Below are positions 1 to 11,334 of a stretch of DNA of 64,000 nt, one piece after another. The notes beneath the pieces are model-generated. The model did not search any database and was not told the DNA's origin. It saw only the letters and a list, made by a program, of their open reading frames with translations. The DNA is from Triatoma infestans. Lineage: Eukaryota; Arthropoda; Insecta; Hemiptera; Reduviidae. Made by a program: the position numbers and the translations under genes. Position 1 is the stretch's first letter. Every line of letters begins with the position of its first letter. The DNA is taken from contig JAAEAF010014722.1 of the NCBI GenBank assembly GCA_011037195.1, forward strand, positions 1 to 64,000, given 5' to 3'.

Positions 1-289
1 CTTCATTTTGTGGTCATCGACCGGTTTCGGGCGTTCGCCCATCTTCAGGATGCGTTTGTCAGACAGTGTGATAACACAGACTTGCACAGAGCAAATTCAG
101 TTTATACACTGACTGGTCTTTTTAATTGTATTTTAAAACTAAACTCCTAAACTAGGTCAAAGGGAGGTACGGTCAGCTGGGTGGGAAAGGAACACTGTTT
201 GGGTTGTCTGACAAACGCATCCTGAAGATGGGCGAACGCCCGAAACCGGTCGATGACCACAAAATGAAGTAGGCTACCACGGAAAATGT
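1..289. repeat. Palindromic repeat with CCGGTTTCG box (family P-A), clipped by window edge
   Basis: Positions 1-65 and 205-269 are perfect reverse complements (65 of 65 by eye), separated by about 140 bp. The arms carry GACCGGTTTCGG followed by CATCTTCAGG. Other copies (18,750-19,262 and 59,140-59,275) continue outward with sequence matching the right flank here (ggctaccacggaaaatgt), so the left arm probably extends beyond the window. The spacer begins GTGATAACACAGAC, which is also conserved in the other copies. There is no coding capacity. This is probably a foldback or MITE-like element; the superfamily cannot be assigned from sequence alone. Confidence 0.75.
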
Positions 290-784
290 CTGATGCTTCC
301 AGCTCTGCGGAACCAACCACCACAACAAAAAAATCAGTATTCGCACTTAAGTTTGACTTCCATATTTTACTGAGAAATCATTATGTCAAAAATCGATCAG
401 AACATGCGTGTTATAACTAAAACGCAATTTTAAATTTGAACTTCCAGATTTTTTTTTTTTTATTTTTGTTTTATTTACACAGAAACACAAACCCCCCCCA
501 AAAATTTGGTTCGGAAAATTCAATTTCATAAATCTACCAAATACATAACAGTGAGAGAAAGGTAAGCGCAATTTTTCTAACATTTTATGCAGAGATTTTA
601 TAATATATTCACTGCAACAATGATTTTATAGTTACATTTGTAATAATGTATTCCAAATTGAGAGTATTTTATCTCAGTAAAACTGTATCTGGCTAAATAT
701 GAATTTATGGCAGAATTAAAAATTTTGAAAAGAAAAAAAAAAAACAATAATTAATATAAAAGCCTAGAATTATTGTTGAATAAT
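290..784. other. Unassigned AT-rich DNA
   Basis: This stretch has homopolymer runs (T and C tracts near 450-500) and no recognisable gene or repeat. A short minus-strand open frame at 386-583 has a low-complexity lysine-rich translation and is not credible. Confidence 0.5.
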
Positions 785-2012
785 ATGTGGATGGGTCCGC
801 AATGCTAGATAACATCTGGTATTTTATCTATCCGTCGTAGCATGCATATAGATTTTGTTTCTGACCGGTTTCGGATTTTCATCCATTGTCAGAACAAATT
901 CACCAAGTTCATTGCAACGCAATGTTTCTGTTGCACTCACACTTGTTGGTTGTTATAAATACGGGAGGTTATAAGATTATGTTACTACGCGTGTGTGATT
1001 ATTTTTAATAATTATACTAATAATACTAACTCCATCTATTCTTATTAGTATAATATACTTCTGAAATTTCTCTTCAAAACATACCCTATTTTCGAAACAT
1101 ACCTTATACCCTATTTTCTAATGTCTAATCATAATTTATAATAATTCCATTTTCTCATTAAACACATACGCGTAGGAACTTAACCTTATATACCGGCACA
1201 ACAAAGTTCGGCTAGTATGGGTGCCGGGGCACAAGGGGATCACAGGTAACGAAATAGCCGACCAACTGGCCAGGGAGGGAGCGAATACTCCCTTCTATGG
1301 GCCGGAACCTGCTCTAGGGGTAGCCAAAAGTATGGCGAAGGTGTCTCTGAGGAATGGACTCGGAGGGAGCATAAGCGATACTGGAGGCTAAGTACTGAGG
1401 CAAAACCCGGCAAAATGGTTATGCCAGAGCTGTGTAGAAGAAGGACCAGATACATCCTGGGTCTAAGTAGGTATCAGATTTCTCTGATAACGGGTCTGTT
1501 TACTGGGCATGGCAGGTTCAAAAAACATTTGCACAGGGTAGGATTGGTGGATGTAGAGCCCTTGTGCAGATTGTGTCAAGAGGAGGAGGAGACGGCCTCT
1601 CACCTGTTGTTTGATTGTGTTGCAATCGGCAGACTGCGATACGAGATCTTCGGCACGTTGAGACCGGAGGAAATCGTACTCCAGGAAGGACTGGTGGGGA
1701 AGTTTGTTTTGGACCTCATGAAGAGGGGGCTTCCACTACTAGGTTTGAGGGGTTGGCACAATAAGCCTCAATGGGAGGCTGCAGTGCCTGGGTTTTAGTC
1801 CCCCCCCCCTGCATCATTCTAATTCTAACATAACCTTATAACTTCTCCACATACATATATACAACCAACAAGTGTGAGTGTAACAGAAACATTACGTTGA
1901 AGTGAACTCTCTACATGAACTTGGTGAATTTGTTTTGACGATAGACGAAAATCCGAAACTTGTCAGGAACAAAAACAATATACATACTACGACGGATAAA
2001 ATAATAGACCTA
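785..2012. mobile_element. Palindromic MITE-like element (family P-B), interrupted by a LINE
   Basis: The left arm (about 785-1,000) carries a GACGG/TACGACGGATAAAATA-type end, GACCGGTTTCGG, CATCCATTGTCAG and CACTTGTTGGTTGT. The same blocks return inverted at about 1,841-2,012. An inner stem pairs 970-1,010 with 1,127-1,187. The same family is present uninterrupted at 5,237-5,640, which shows what the locus looked like before the LINE at 1,191-1,830 inserted. No transposase is present, so it is non-autonomous. Confidence 0.75.
1191..1830 (+). pseudogene. 5'-truncated LINE (jockey/R1-like): RNase H and C-terminal zinc knuckle
   Basis: About 1,203-1,390 encodes an RNase H segment with the motif WVPGHKGITGNEIADQLARE, ending at a stop. 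After a frame change, 1,415-1,798 encodes the typical LINE ORF2 tail: an LxTGHGRFKKHL block, then CRLCQEEEETASHLLFDC, a CCHC-type knuckle. Endonuclease and reverse transcriptase are missing, as expected for 5' truncation. The insert is bounded by an exact 10-bp duplication, taaccttata, at 1,181-1,190 and 1,831-1,840. No poly(A) tail is visible; the end is a C-run followed by short AT sequence. Non-functional. Confidence 0.88.
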
Positions 2013-2685
2013 GAATTATTATATGTAAATATTATATTTTAAACTGGAAATTAAAAAAAATAAACAAATATCAATTGCAAAACTTCAGATGCGAATAAAA
2101 AAAAAATAGAAAAATGATTAAAAAAGGCGTTTTGAATAGAAAATTTCGCATTATTTAATACAAATCCATGAATAGAGGACGGAGTACTATAATGCCACAG
2201 CCAACTGATTAGATATAGATGATACATTTTTGTGTGCCAGTGTTTGTATACTGGAATGTAATAATCTAATTAAAGTTTAAAAATGTGAGCGTAATACTCA
2301 GCTAGATTTATTTGTGAGTAGTTAGTTGCATACATCAAGCTTCTCTGCAGGCTCCCTAACTATATATTGTGTGTATTAGTGTAGGAAGATTGCAGGGATG
2401 TCATTTAAGTAGTATTGTTTATGTTTTTATACAGAGATACCCACAGAGACGCTAATATCTATAAAAAAAAAAATGTCTAGCCCAAAACCACGTTGTAAAC
2501 TCGAGTTTTTTTTTTTTTTTTTTTAATTTGATACTTATAAATAATTATTTATGACAATACATTGGCAAATTACGGACAGATTATGGATTAACAATTAAAA
2601 AGGAATTGGCAATAAGGATGAAATTAAATAATTTTTTTTTGCATGCAGCGAATATTTTTAAAAGTGAATTAAAAATAAAAACATT
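2013..2685. other. Unassigned AT-rich DNA
   Basis: Only homopolymer runs (T at 2,507-2,524) and AT-rich sequence are seen. No gene is recognised. Confidence 0.5.
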
Positions 2686-3478
2686 CACTCCTAGTAAGAG
2701 GAAGTATTATAATCGTGTCAAATTTTCGATATCGAATTTTCTACCGGAAATACACGTTATGAGGCCTCCTGAGTCTGAAAAATTGAACAGAAAGTTCAAA
2801 CTTGATATTCCGTTTAGGATTCGACAGTAAATTATCTGATCAAAATTTCTCAACCGGAAATACCACATTTCACTGAATATTGATTGTTCACTTTTCTGCT
2901 TTTTAAACGATAATTATTTAAACTTGGTACACATTCTTTTTAGTGCTAATGATTATTTTATTTTTACAATTTCTTCATTTAAATAATAATTAATTAAAAT
3001 TCAATAATTGTTACCAAAATTCTATGTTTGGAAAAAACTCGTATGATAAGTGCATATTTACTGAACTGTTTTTTTTTTTTTCCAGTTTTCCTGCAATTTC
3101 TACAAAGGATTTCATTGAGTTTGTTATACCTGCTTGTTATACATACAGGGGGCCTATCACTTTTATTTGAAACTTTTCTCCGAGAAGGTTCATTTTTAGA
3201 GTTCTGGGGAGTTATTTTATTTTTTTTTTGTTAATTTAAGGCGCGTCTACAATTATATGGTCATTGGCGTCTGGAGTCTTCTTAGTGCACTGCCGGCTTC
3301 CGGATAGTGCTCTTTCGCTACAGACAAACACTGTCCATCACCGGAGCCGCAGAGGTTTCTAGTAGAAAAAAATCTAAGAGGTAAGCAGCGGACCTTCGCG
3401 TGGAAGTCCAACACGTTAACCACTAAGCTAATCCCTTCCTTAAGTGGTTTTTATTAAGTTTAGATTCTCCAATGATAT
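2686..3478 (-). repeat. Old, diverged HINE-like copy split by a SINE
   Basis: The stretch starting cactcctagtaagaggaag matches the 3' hairpin end of the HINE-like family. It is followed by the conserved blocks 'tcgtgtcaaattttcgatatc', 'cctcctgag', 'gatattccgttta' and 'ctcaaccggaa'. Blocks with 'cacttttatttgaaac' follow up to about 3,235. After the SINE at 3,243-3,442 the repeat resumes with 'ttattaagttta.attctcc', which also occurs in the diverged copy near 34,690. Open frames at 2,606-2,830 and 3,028-3,234 are translations of this repeat. Confidence 0.7.
3243..3442 (-). mobile_element. tRNA-derived SINE (family S), minus strand
   Basis: Read on the minus strand, the head (about 3,442-3,370) resembles a tRNA with an A-box-like 'ttagcttagtggttaacgtg' and a decayed B-box. 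It is followed by the SINE body with 'ctccggtgatggacagtgtt' and 'ggaagccggc', which also occurs at about 9,780, 35,220 and 39,000. It sits inside an older HINE-like copy. Confidence 0.75.
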
Positions 3479-3482
3479 AATG

Positions 3483-3519
3483 TGGTGGCAGCGGTGGGAT
3501 TCTCAAACGCTGCCATCAA
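3483..3519. repeat. Two primer-binding-site-like sequences head to head
   Basis: The plus strand reads TGGTGGCAGCGGTGGGA at 3,483-3,499, like the tRNA primer site just inside gypsy-type LTRs. The minus strand, immediately beyond the 3' end of the LTR-like copy at 3,520-3,849, reads TTGATGGCAGCGTTTGAGAA, a mutated version. The two overlap to form a palindrome. This suggests a remnant of retroelement internal sequence rather than a simple solo LTR. Confidence 0.4.
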
Positions 3520-3849
3520 TATAATGGAGTTGATGAGGAGAGAAATTGGGATTGATTAATTAGACGAGATATGAAGACACTCTTATAATATAGCTATAAG
3601 TTTACACACACTGCACTGGACTTGTAATGATTTTTATAGAATAAAAGGAGAGAGTAGAAATATGACACGATGCGATGTATATGGTTGAATCTGATAGATA
3701 GATACATAGATCTCTCACTGGCTTATATACAGGTTCTCCCACTCTACCCTACTTAAGTCAGAGAGTACCAGAGAGGGTCTGTCTTCCCTCTCTTAATTCT
3801 CTCGTCTGTCTGCTCTCTCTTGCTGATGTAATTCTCTCTTGCTATTACA
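3520..3849 (-). mobile_element. LTR-like element, subfamily B, copy 1
   Basis: On the minus strand it runs from TGTAATAGC to CCATTATA. It is clearly homologous along its length to 33,647-33,958, sharing 'gatagatagat', 'atctctcactggcttatatac' and 'gtcagagagtaccagagagggtctg'. A TATA-like 'tatataag' precedes the initiator region on the minus strand. The flanks do not show a matching target duplication, unlike copy 2, and PBS-like sequence adjoins its 3' end. Confidence 0.6.
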
Positions 3850-5236
3850 AATGATCTAACATTAAAGACAAAACTAAACATATAACAAGAAGTATGATAA
3901 GAGTGAAGAAATTTTTGTTGAATATTTCATTCAAGATTTTTCAATTACAAGATGTAATAAGTTGGCCAGTTTTTAAACAAATAAACAGCTTAGAGTACAA
4001 TATCTTTGTAAATACTTAGTTATGAAAATATTTACCGAATTGATCAAAAACTTTAAAAAAAAAAAAAAAACAGTTTAATAATTAAGAATAAGTTTTTCCA
4101 TAAAGTTCCAAAATCTTTTCAATTGTGTCTAGCTAAATTAAAATTAAAAATTTTTAGATTAACATTTTTTTTCTTTTCTACTATTTAAATTGAATTTATT
4201 TATAAAAAAAAAATTTAAAACAGAGATTATAATAATGGAATAACACAATTCTTTAATGCAAAGATCAATTTTAAACGTGATATTAAAATTTCAAAAAAAA
4301 AAGAAAAGAAAAAAATAAGTCATGTGATAGACTCACGTCAGATATTTTTCTATTTATTGAATAACTGAATAAAAATTAGTTATAAGAAAGTATGGGGGGG
4401 GTAAGGGATCATGAATTCTTCTTCTTCTTTTTTTAAACAATGGATGTTGTAGGTCAGTAATTTGGCTTTTAAGTTATAGTGCACGACTCTTGATCATTTA
4501 TCAATAATTCTTCTTATTCTCTTATAAAACAAAAATCTGAACTATAATTTTTGCATTCCGTTTTTTTATTCCATCAGAGAAATAATTTGTTTATGGATAA
4601 CTTTCTACTTGAGACACAGTACCTCATTTTTTTTTTCTAGGTTATTGTAGCAGTTATTATTTGTAAACATCTCTGGATGGTATTTAATTTTATAGAAATA
4701 GATAATTGATAAACATAGAAACATATTGTTTACCAAGACTGATTGATAAACTGCATCATCTTTATTAAAAAGTACGTGAAAGGTGAGCCAGGATATATTT
4801 ATATATACTACTCTCTAACTCTCCCAGTAATGAAAACTTGCTTTATAAAGCTTTTTTGAAATAAAAATATATATTAACCTTTTCAATAATACATTATATA
4901 AATTCTAATCACTAGTCAGATCAATAAGTTTTTTTTTTTTACATGACAAGAATATGGCAAATATTGAGTATTATTTAGTAAAATAAAGCTAACGATAAAA
5001 ATGATCATTTCGCATAAATATGTTAAATTTGTCTCTAAATATTAAATTTTGTAAAGCTCCAAAAAAAAAAAAAAAAACAAATAAAATTTTAAAGAGAAAG
5101 TAACTTAAACTTGATTTTTTAATTGTTGATTAGTGATTGTGTTTATAAATTACGATTTTATCACAGCCATTTGTTGATTTGATTTAATGGTATTCAGCAA
5201 ATAAATGGCCGTGCTTTCGCAAACAATTGTTTTCTT
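3850..5236. other. Unassigned AT-rich DNA
   Basis: Long A and T runs (for example 4,057-4,070 and 5,060-5,077) and a C-poor background. No coding signal, repeat match or RNA gene is recognised. Confidence 0.5.
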
Positions 5237-5640
5237 CCGTTATTTTATCCGTCCTAGCATGCTTATTAGTTATATTCCTGACCGGTTTCGGATATTCATC
5301 CATCGTCAGAGCAAATTCACCAAGTTCGTGTAGAGAGTTCACTTCAACGAAATGTTTCTCTGTAGACTCACACTTGTTGGTTGTATCTATAAGGTTATGT
5401 TACTACGTGTATGTGTTTAATGACAAAATGGATTATTATAAATTATAAGCTTATAACCTTCCCACATACATACAACCAACAAGTGTGAGTCTACAGATAA
5501 ACATTTCGTTGAAGTGAACTCTCCACACGAACTTGGTGAATTTGCTCTGACGATGGATGAATATCTGAAATCGGTCAGGAATATAACTAATATGCATGCT
5601 ACGACGGATAAAATACCGGATGTTATCTAGCATTGCAGAC
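5237..5640. mobile_element. Palindromic MITE-like element (family P-B), uninterrupted copy
   Basis: The left arm 5,237-5,412 and right arm about 5,455-5,625 are long imperfect inverted repeats. Each arm carries a GACGGATAAAATA-type end, GACCGGTTTCGG or its decayed partner, CATCCATCGTCAGAG, 'aaattcaccaagttcgtgt' and 'actcacacttgttggttgta'. The loop is AT-rich with 'ataagctta' at its centre. It supplies the uninterrupted reference for the LINE-split copy at 785-2,012. Open frames at 5,227-5,448, 5,451-5,735 and 5,596-5,778 are translations of it. Confidence 0.8.
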
Positions 5641-5791
5641 CCAGCCACATTTTCAACAATTGTTTTCTTTGTTTGGTTTCTTAAACCAGTATCGAATGTT
5701 TTTTTCGCCATTGTCGTTTTTTTTTTTTTGGCCATAAAGAATGATATCTCTTCTTGGTTGGGTACTGCATTTTCATAATATGTTAATGAAT

Positions 5792-6130
5792 TATAATGGA
5801 AGTGAGAAAGCCGAGAGAGAATAGAATTTTAGAGAAATAAACTAGATGATATGCAGAACATTGTATAATGAAAAGAACACACAAACTGCAAGTAATTTAC
5901 AGTAAAAGAGAAGTTAGGTAGCGAGAGAAATATAAAGAGACAGACTGGCTGAGTAATAAAAGTAGTAGAAGGTCGCTGACTGGTTGTTAACTGTCTTACA
6001 ACTCTTCTAAAACTGTGTTTCATTCGCTCTATTTATATGAAATGAACTGTCCCTTCCTAGTCTGGCCTAGTTGGGGAGTAACTAAATTTGATTCGTTTAA
6101 TATACTTCTCCGCTCTTCGGATCCTATAAA
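5792..6130 (-). mobile_element. LTR-like element, subfamily A, copy 1
   Basis: On the minus strand it reads from ATAGGATCCGAAGAGCGGAG through 'actccccaactaggccagac', a TATA box in 'tcatataaatag', 'cactcagcca.tctgtctctt' and 'ctctcgctaccta', to CCATTATA. The same order is found at 12,264-12,597 and 25,852-27,101. The layout of promoter, then pyrimidine-rich end, suits a solo LTR. There is no open frame and no clear target duplication. Confidence 0.65.
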
Positions 6131-6269
6131 TCTTTGATGATTCGGGCCCCATTAAAAAGAATAGTGGTATTTATCACTCTACCAAGAAGCAACAAGGATG
6201 GGCTGATCGAAATGAGTTTGTGCAAACCAACCAATGCAATGCAAATAAAAATATGCATATGTTTATGCT

Positions 6270-7560
6270 GAAAGTTATTATTTGGAAATTCTAATATATG
6301 CAAATATGGATATTCGAGGGTATAACAATTTCATTTCTGGAATGTACCTTAAAGAAATAACCTCGAAAGTCTTCCCTCTTGTATCCCTACATCTGTACAC
6401 AATAAAAATGATGGGTTTATATCGGGGCAGTAAGTATACCAATTTTAAAGGAAATCATTGTAGACGTTCTCGAGAAAATACCAAAAAAAAAAAACAACTC
6501 AAAAACCTATTCTGTAAAGCTGCACTTCCGGTTGGCCGATTTTTTTTTCAAATGTGGGAATTCTAGCAATGTTTTTAATGTATATTAATATTACATAGGG
6601 GGTAAAACCATACATGGAAATGAAGTGGTTTTTTTAGGGGAAAGCATAATGACTATTGGTACCCCCTCAGAACCCCCTCAAAAATCAATTGGGAAACTCT
6701 GAAAAAAAAAAAAAAAAAATTAGTATAATCGCACCGGTTGATGGATTTTGTTCCTTACCCGTCAAAAAAATCCCACTACATAGACCATTCGCTAAAAATC
6801 GCCATTTTTTTCACACACTCAGGGAAGCACAAAACATTTTTTCCCGGTGGAAACTCAATTTCCAAAAAAAATATGGCACAATCCACGCAATACTTCCACT
6901 TATACTGAACTTTCTTCACCCGGAGTTTCTCTTTTTGCAATTCTACTCGATAAATTTTTCATTAAACTTGCAAGGGTTCATTAAAGTTTACTATACATAA
7001 ACATAGTCGAGGCTTACATGCATTATAAAGGTGTTAAGGTGTTAATACTTGTTTACTTTGACAATATCCTCTGTTTCATCAACCCTTTTGTAACGGCAGT
7101 TTAATTACTTTAAACCCTAATTCTCAAGGGGTTCACCAAATTCCGCAAAAACATATTTTTATCCGGAGAATTATGGTCAAATAAAATTTACGTTTTTATT
7201 TCTGTATCGAAAATTTAAAAAAAAAAAATAAATAAATAAAATCAATTTAATCTAAAGTCATATTGCTAGTTAATAGATTTTCGTTCAAAATTTGAAATTT
7301 TACCATTGCTTCTTAAAGTATATTAATATAGTTATAGGAACAAATAATTATACTAAAGTGATACTTTAAAAGGGAAAGGTGTACGTACACTCATATACAT
7401 TTATGAGTATAGGTAGTATATGAATTTTTTTGTTTTGTGAAAAGCGCGAATAACTCGATATATAATCGCACTTCCGCATGGATGGGATCGAAACCTTCAT
7501 GTCTAATATAATTAGGTGGTACGTAAACGGAATACCACGTTTCAAGCTTTCAGTGATGTT
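6270..7560 (+). repeat. Diverged HINE-like fragments
   Basis: The conserved blocks 'gcacttccggttggccgattt' (about 6,523), 'attctagcaatg', 'accccctcagaacccc', 'gaccattcgctaaaaatcgcc' and 'caatacttccacttatac' occur in family order up to about 6,925. More decayed matches follow near 7,140-7,190 and 7,460-7,560. Open frames 6,282-6,566 and 6,656-7,000 are repeat translations with homopolymers. Confidence 0.65.
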
Positions 7561-9059
7561 TCGTTTTTATCACTGAAATCTCAAAATAGGTATTTTTTTT
7601 TCTTAAAAATAAAGTTAAAATAATAATTTATATAAATTGTCTAAAAATTATCTGGTTAATCATGGAGGAAAAAGATAATATTATTAAACTATTGCAATTA
7701 ATAAGTATATATATATAAAAAAAAACACATAATAACTTACACGATAATAATCATAATAATATTCCATTATCACTAATCTATTTAATAATTTCTAAAACAC
7801 AATTATCACACATAACAACTTTATACAAATCGTACACAAAAGTGACGCGCACACACACACACACACACCTTTGTTAGTACGATTCGTCTCACTATAAGTT
7901 CTATATCTTTATGAAAAAGATTCTTTAAATGTGTAACTTTAAGAAGTCTTTTTTTTCTTAACAAAAAAAAAAAAAAAAAAAGAAAAGGTGTTAGAGAGGG
8001 AGGGATTTTACAACGTCATTGATGTAATAAGACAGTTTCTCACGATCTCTTGTGGCTAGATAATGACGTCACACTAGTATACACATTCAAGTTTATCCTC
8101 CTCACACACATACATCAATATATATCTTAAAACCATATGGATATTTCCCCCCCGTTGTTACTTATTGAAAGTTCGTGAAAAACGCCCCTAAAATACGTCA
8201 CTAGACATGGGAATATTTCCGTTTTATACGCTTGTTGCATCTGGTTATTTATAAATACATTACTTTCTACAAAACATTCTTCTAGTAATATTATTAAAAA
8301 AAAAAAAAAGTCAAAATTGATTTGATTTTTATTCCTTTTTTGAACAATGCTTTGGAGAGAACACGTGGCTCGTTTTTTCAGATTTCTCTTAAGTAGATAT
8401 TTTTTTTTTATTTCGTTTTCTTTTCTTGTTTTTTTTCTTAGTTGATTTGAAGAATACTTTTATTTGAGAATTCAGTGATAGTGTAAAAAAATTGTTTAAT
8501 TTTGGAACAACTGTGCCGTCGCCGGCGGGGTTTTTAAAAACAGGCGAACAAAAAAATTTGGTGTGCAACTCACACGAGATTCTCTTACTAAAGTTTACAT
8601 AGTTTGCATTAATTATCTCTTTTTACGTGTCTTACCCATTTACAAATTTCATATAAAACTGAAGATATATTTGGAGTGACTGTTTAGAAATAAATATACT
8701 ATTTAGAAATAGAATTCTTAGTTTGAAGGTTGTTATGATTGCATGTGGGGGGAGGGGAGACCAATAACGGCCAGGGGTGGCAACTTTTGGTCGTGTGGGA
8801 AGTCTACCTGCGCTATTTTAACATTGGGAACCATTATCTATTGGGGAGCTGGGTCTAAGCCATGACTGGCTAATCTTACTAATGTATGAATGTGAGGGTG
8901 AACCTCGTGTAAAATAGTGTGATGCGGACTAGCCAACATCTTTTATAGAACTCCGCTGTGAATCTACCCGCTTTTTGTGGAGGGGAAGAAATACCTGGCA
9001 ATGAAAGTCTGTCATAGAATTAATTAGGCAGGTTTTTGGCAGGAAAAAGAGATATGGTC
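7561..9059. other. Unassigned DNA with (AC)n tract
   Basis: AT-rich sequence with an (AC)n microsatellite at about 7,850-7,867 and several A/T runs. From about 8,730 it is less AT-rich and may be the 5' part of the decayed LINE recognised at 9,060-9,260, but no motif confirms this. Confidence 0.45.
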
Positions 9060-9260
9060 ATTCAAATAATCTGATAATTACCTCCGTGATTACACGGACG
9101 ATTCATAGAATGGATGGCAGGTCTGGAGCTGGTACTTTTCAGGTAGAGAAGATCATTTGGCAGTATCTCTTGGTGAATGGAGCATGTTTTCCAGGCTGAA
9201 CTTTATGCTATACATTGTTGTATTTTGGATGAGAGGGTACTTAACAATAACTTAGAAGGT
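9060..9260 (+). pseudogene. Decayed LINE RNase H fragment
   Basis: In mixed frames the translation gives 'DGRSGAGTF', then 'LAVSLGEWSMF' and 'QAELYAIHCCIL'. This matches the start of LINE-encoded RNase H, with a DGS-type aspartate region followed by QAE(L/I)xAI. Several frameshifts are needed. The boundaries of the LINE cannot be seen. Confidence 0.5.
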
Positions 9261-9677
9261 GCTTGTTTGAACTGGGATTGGCTAACCCAACCCGGCATTG
9301 TGTGAATAGTGTAAAAATTTAATTTAGGTTTAGGAATTAGGGATGCGAGGAATATCGAATACTCCATCATCCCGAGTACTTGTTATTTTAGTTGTGTAAA
9401 ATTGTTGGAATGAATGTATTTCTTGGGATGTGAGTATTTATTGGTATGAGAGTTTAATATGTTATGAATGCATCTAAGCATATGAATTTATTGACTGATA
9501 GGAGGTTTATTAATGACTATTTGGCATCAATAAGGTATAAATTTTGAAAAAGTAATAATAAAGGTGCTGTAGCTGGATGTTTTGAGTTGTTGGGTTGTAC
9601 ATAATGTATCTTTCAAAAATAATTACGCATAAAAAGTCGTACTTTCGGGAAAACGATTCTTTTCAAACTTGTAACTA

Positions 9678-9875
9678 GGGAAGAAGGGATTAGCCCAGTG
9701 GTAGCGCGTTGGACTCTCCCGCGAAAGTCCCTGGTTCGAGTCCAGTGCTGCCTCTTAGATTTTCTCTTCCTAGGAACCCCTACAAAGCCACTGTCCGGTG
9801 ATGGACAGTGCTGTCTATAGCGAGAGAACACTGTCCGGAGGCCGGCATTACCCTGAGAAAGCTCCGGGCACCAAT
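9678..9875 (+). mobile_element. tRNA-derived SINE (family S)
   Basis: The head 9,683-9,755 has an A-box-like 'TTAGCCCAGTGGTAGCGCG' and a perfect B-box GGTTCGAGTCC, spaced as in a tRNA gene. The arms do not close into a complete cloverleaf, so this is a SINE promoter and not a tRNA gene. The body carries 'tccggtgatggacagtg' and 'ggaggccggc'. The minus open frame 9,613-9,831 overlaps it by chance. Confidence 0.75.
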
Positions 9876-11334
9876 GATCATAGATGTTGCCACACTAGCC
9901 ACACTACTAGCTCGCCACTGTAAGGACAAGCAAGAGTTCTAACTTGTCAAATTAATCTTCAAGCGACTCACATCAACATTACACCATTCTAAATTCACCA
10001 CGCTACCAACCATCATCATTCACTCTTCGCTTAGTCACACTCTCGACTCTTCTCTATATACACTCTTCTCTCCTTAGTCAGTAAAAACATAAATATAATA
10101 TGAGTTTAGTGCCAGTTCATGTGTACATTCATTTCAACATCAATCCATCCTGCAACCACTATGTCTCAAAACCTCTTAAAAAAACTATTTTAAAAAGTTC
10201 TAAGAAAAAAGTTTAAATCCTTTCATCGAGAAAATTCGCGAAACATTGAAACCTATCCAGTAATGTCGATTTTTTCCCCGTTTAGCGTGTTTGACCGAAA
10301 CATTAGTCATCTAAATATAATATGAAATTCGAACTTCATGCGATTTTTTCATTTTGAGATAAAAAAAACAATCTCAAGCTGAGAGAGTGAGAATCAGATG
10401 AGTAGAAAGGGAGAAGAGAAACAGAGTCACAATATTTTCTCTTACAACAATAAGAGATAGTAATTTTAGTAATTATTATAAAGATACAGTTATTTATTGA
10501 TTAAAATTCTTTCTTATTTCAGCTAATTACAAATTAATAGAGCATTAATGCAGTAGTTCAAAGAATGAGATCATTATTGTGGATCAGTAGTGGCATCAAA
10601 AAGAACAACCTTGATGTTATTTATGTGGATAAATGTTGATGGTGAAGGAAAAAAATAAACGAAGTAAATACTAGTGTCCTAAATGTCTCGCCATCTGCTA
10701 TCGGGAATAGCAGAGTGAGAAAGGGGAGAACGGGTATAGTAGAGACCAGAATATCCTGACAGTGGACAGTTGACACACTCACACACTCACTGACACTTGT
10801 ATAGTGTCAGGCAGGTTGGTTACTGGGACGTCAGAGGTCAGTTGCGGACACTTGCCTCTATCTCAGGACTATCGATGTTCCCTCTCTCTACTACTTCTTT
10901 GAAGTAGACTAAAAGCAGGCTTAGCTACCTCATTCTTCTGTTGGCTAATAGACTGTCTTTCAATTCTATATTATATTGAGTTTTATTTCAATTAGATATT
11001 AAAATATATATATATATTATATAATATATTATATATATATATTATATATAAATGGAAAAACACTTCGGTAAATTTTCTTCAGATTTGGAATTATTTATTA
11101 GGTTGTTATAAAAGTTGTATACAAACCTGCCGACCTTTGAAGTCAGATAATAAATCCCATTCGTTGGTTTTTGTTTATATAATTTATAAACTACAATGTT
11201 TACTTTGACTCCTTTATTCAATTAAGAAACTCAAGGTTAATTATAATTAACCTCTCATTCGCTATTACAATCTCCAACCAAAAATATTGGTAGAAAAATT
11301 ATGATTAGCGATCTATTGAGACATTATTGGAAAA
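9876..11334. other. Unassigned DNA
   Basis: No gene is recognised. 10,795-10,813 contains a short perfect hairpin, TGACACT-TGTAT-AGTGTCA. 11,001-11,051 is an AT/TA tract. The stretch 10,660-10,980 is less AT-rich and may be an old repeat, but has no identifiable ends. Confidence 0.45.
11001..11051. repeat. (TA)n-rich self-complementary tract
   Basis: About 50 bp made almost only of TA and AT steps, able to fold on itself. A simple repeat. Confidence 0.8.

Noticed and set aside
9683..9755. Possible tRNA gene
   Set aside because: A- and B-boxes are good, but acceptor and anticodon arms do not pair fully and the sequence continues into a dispersed SINE body also found at 3,243, 34,905 and 38,672.
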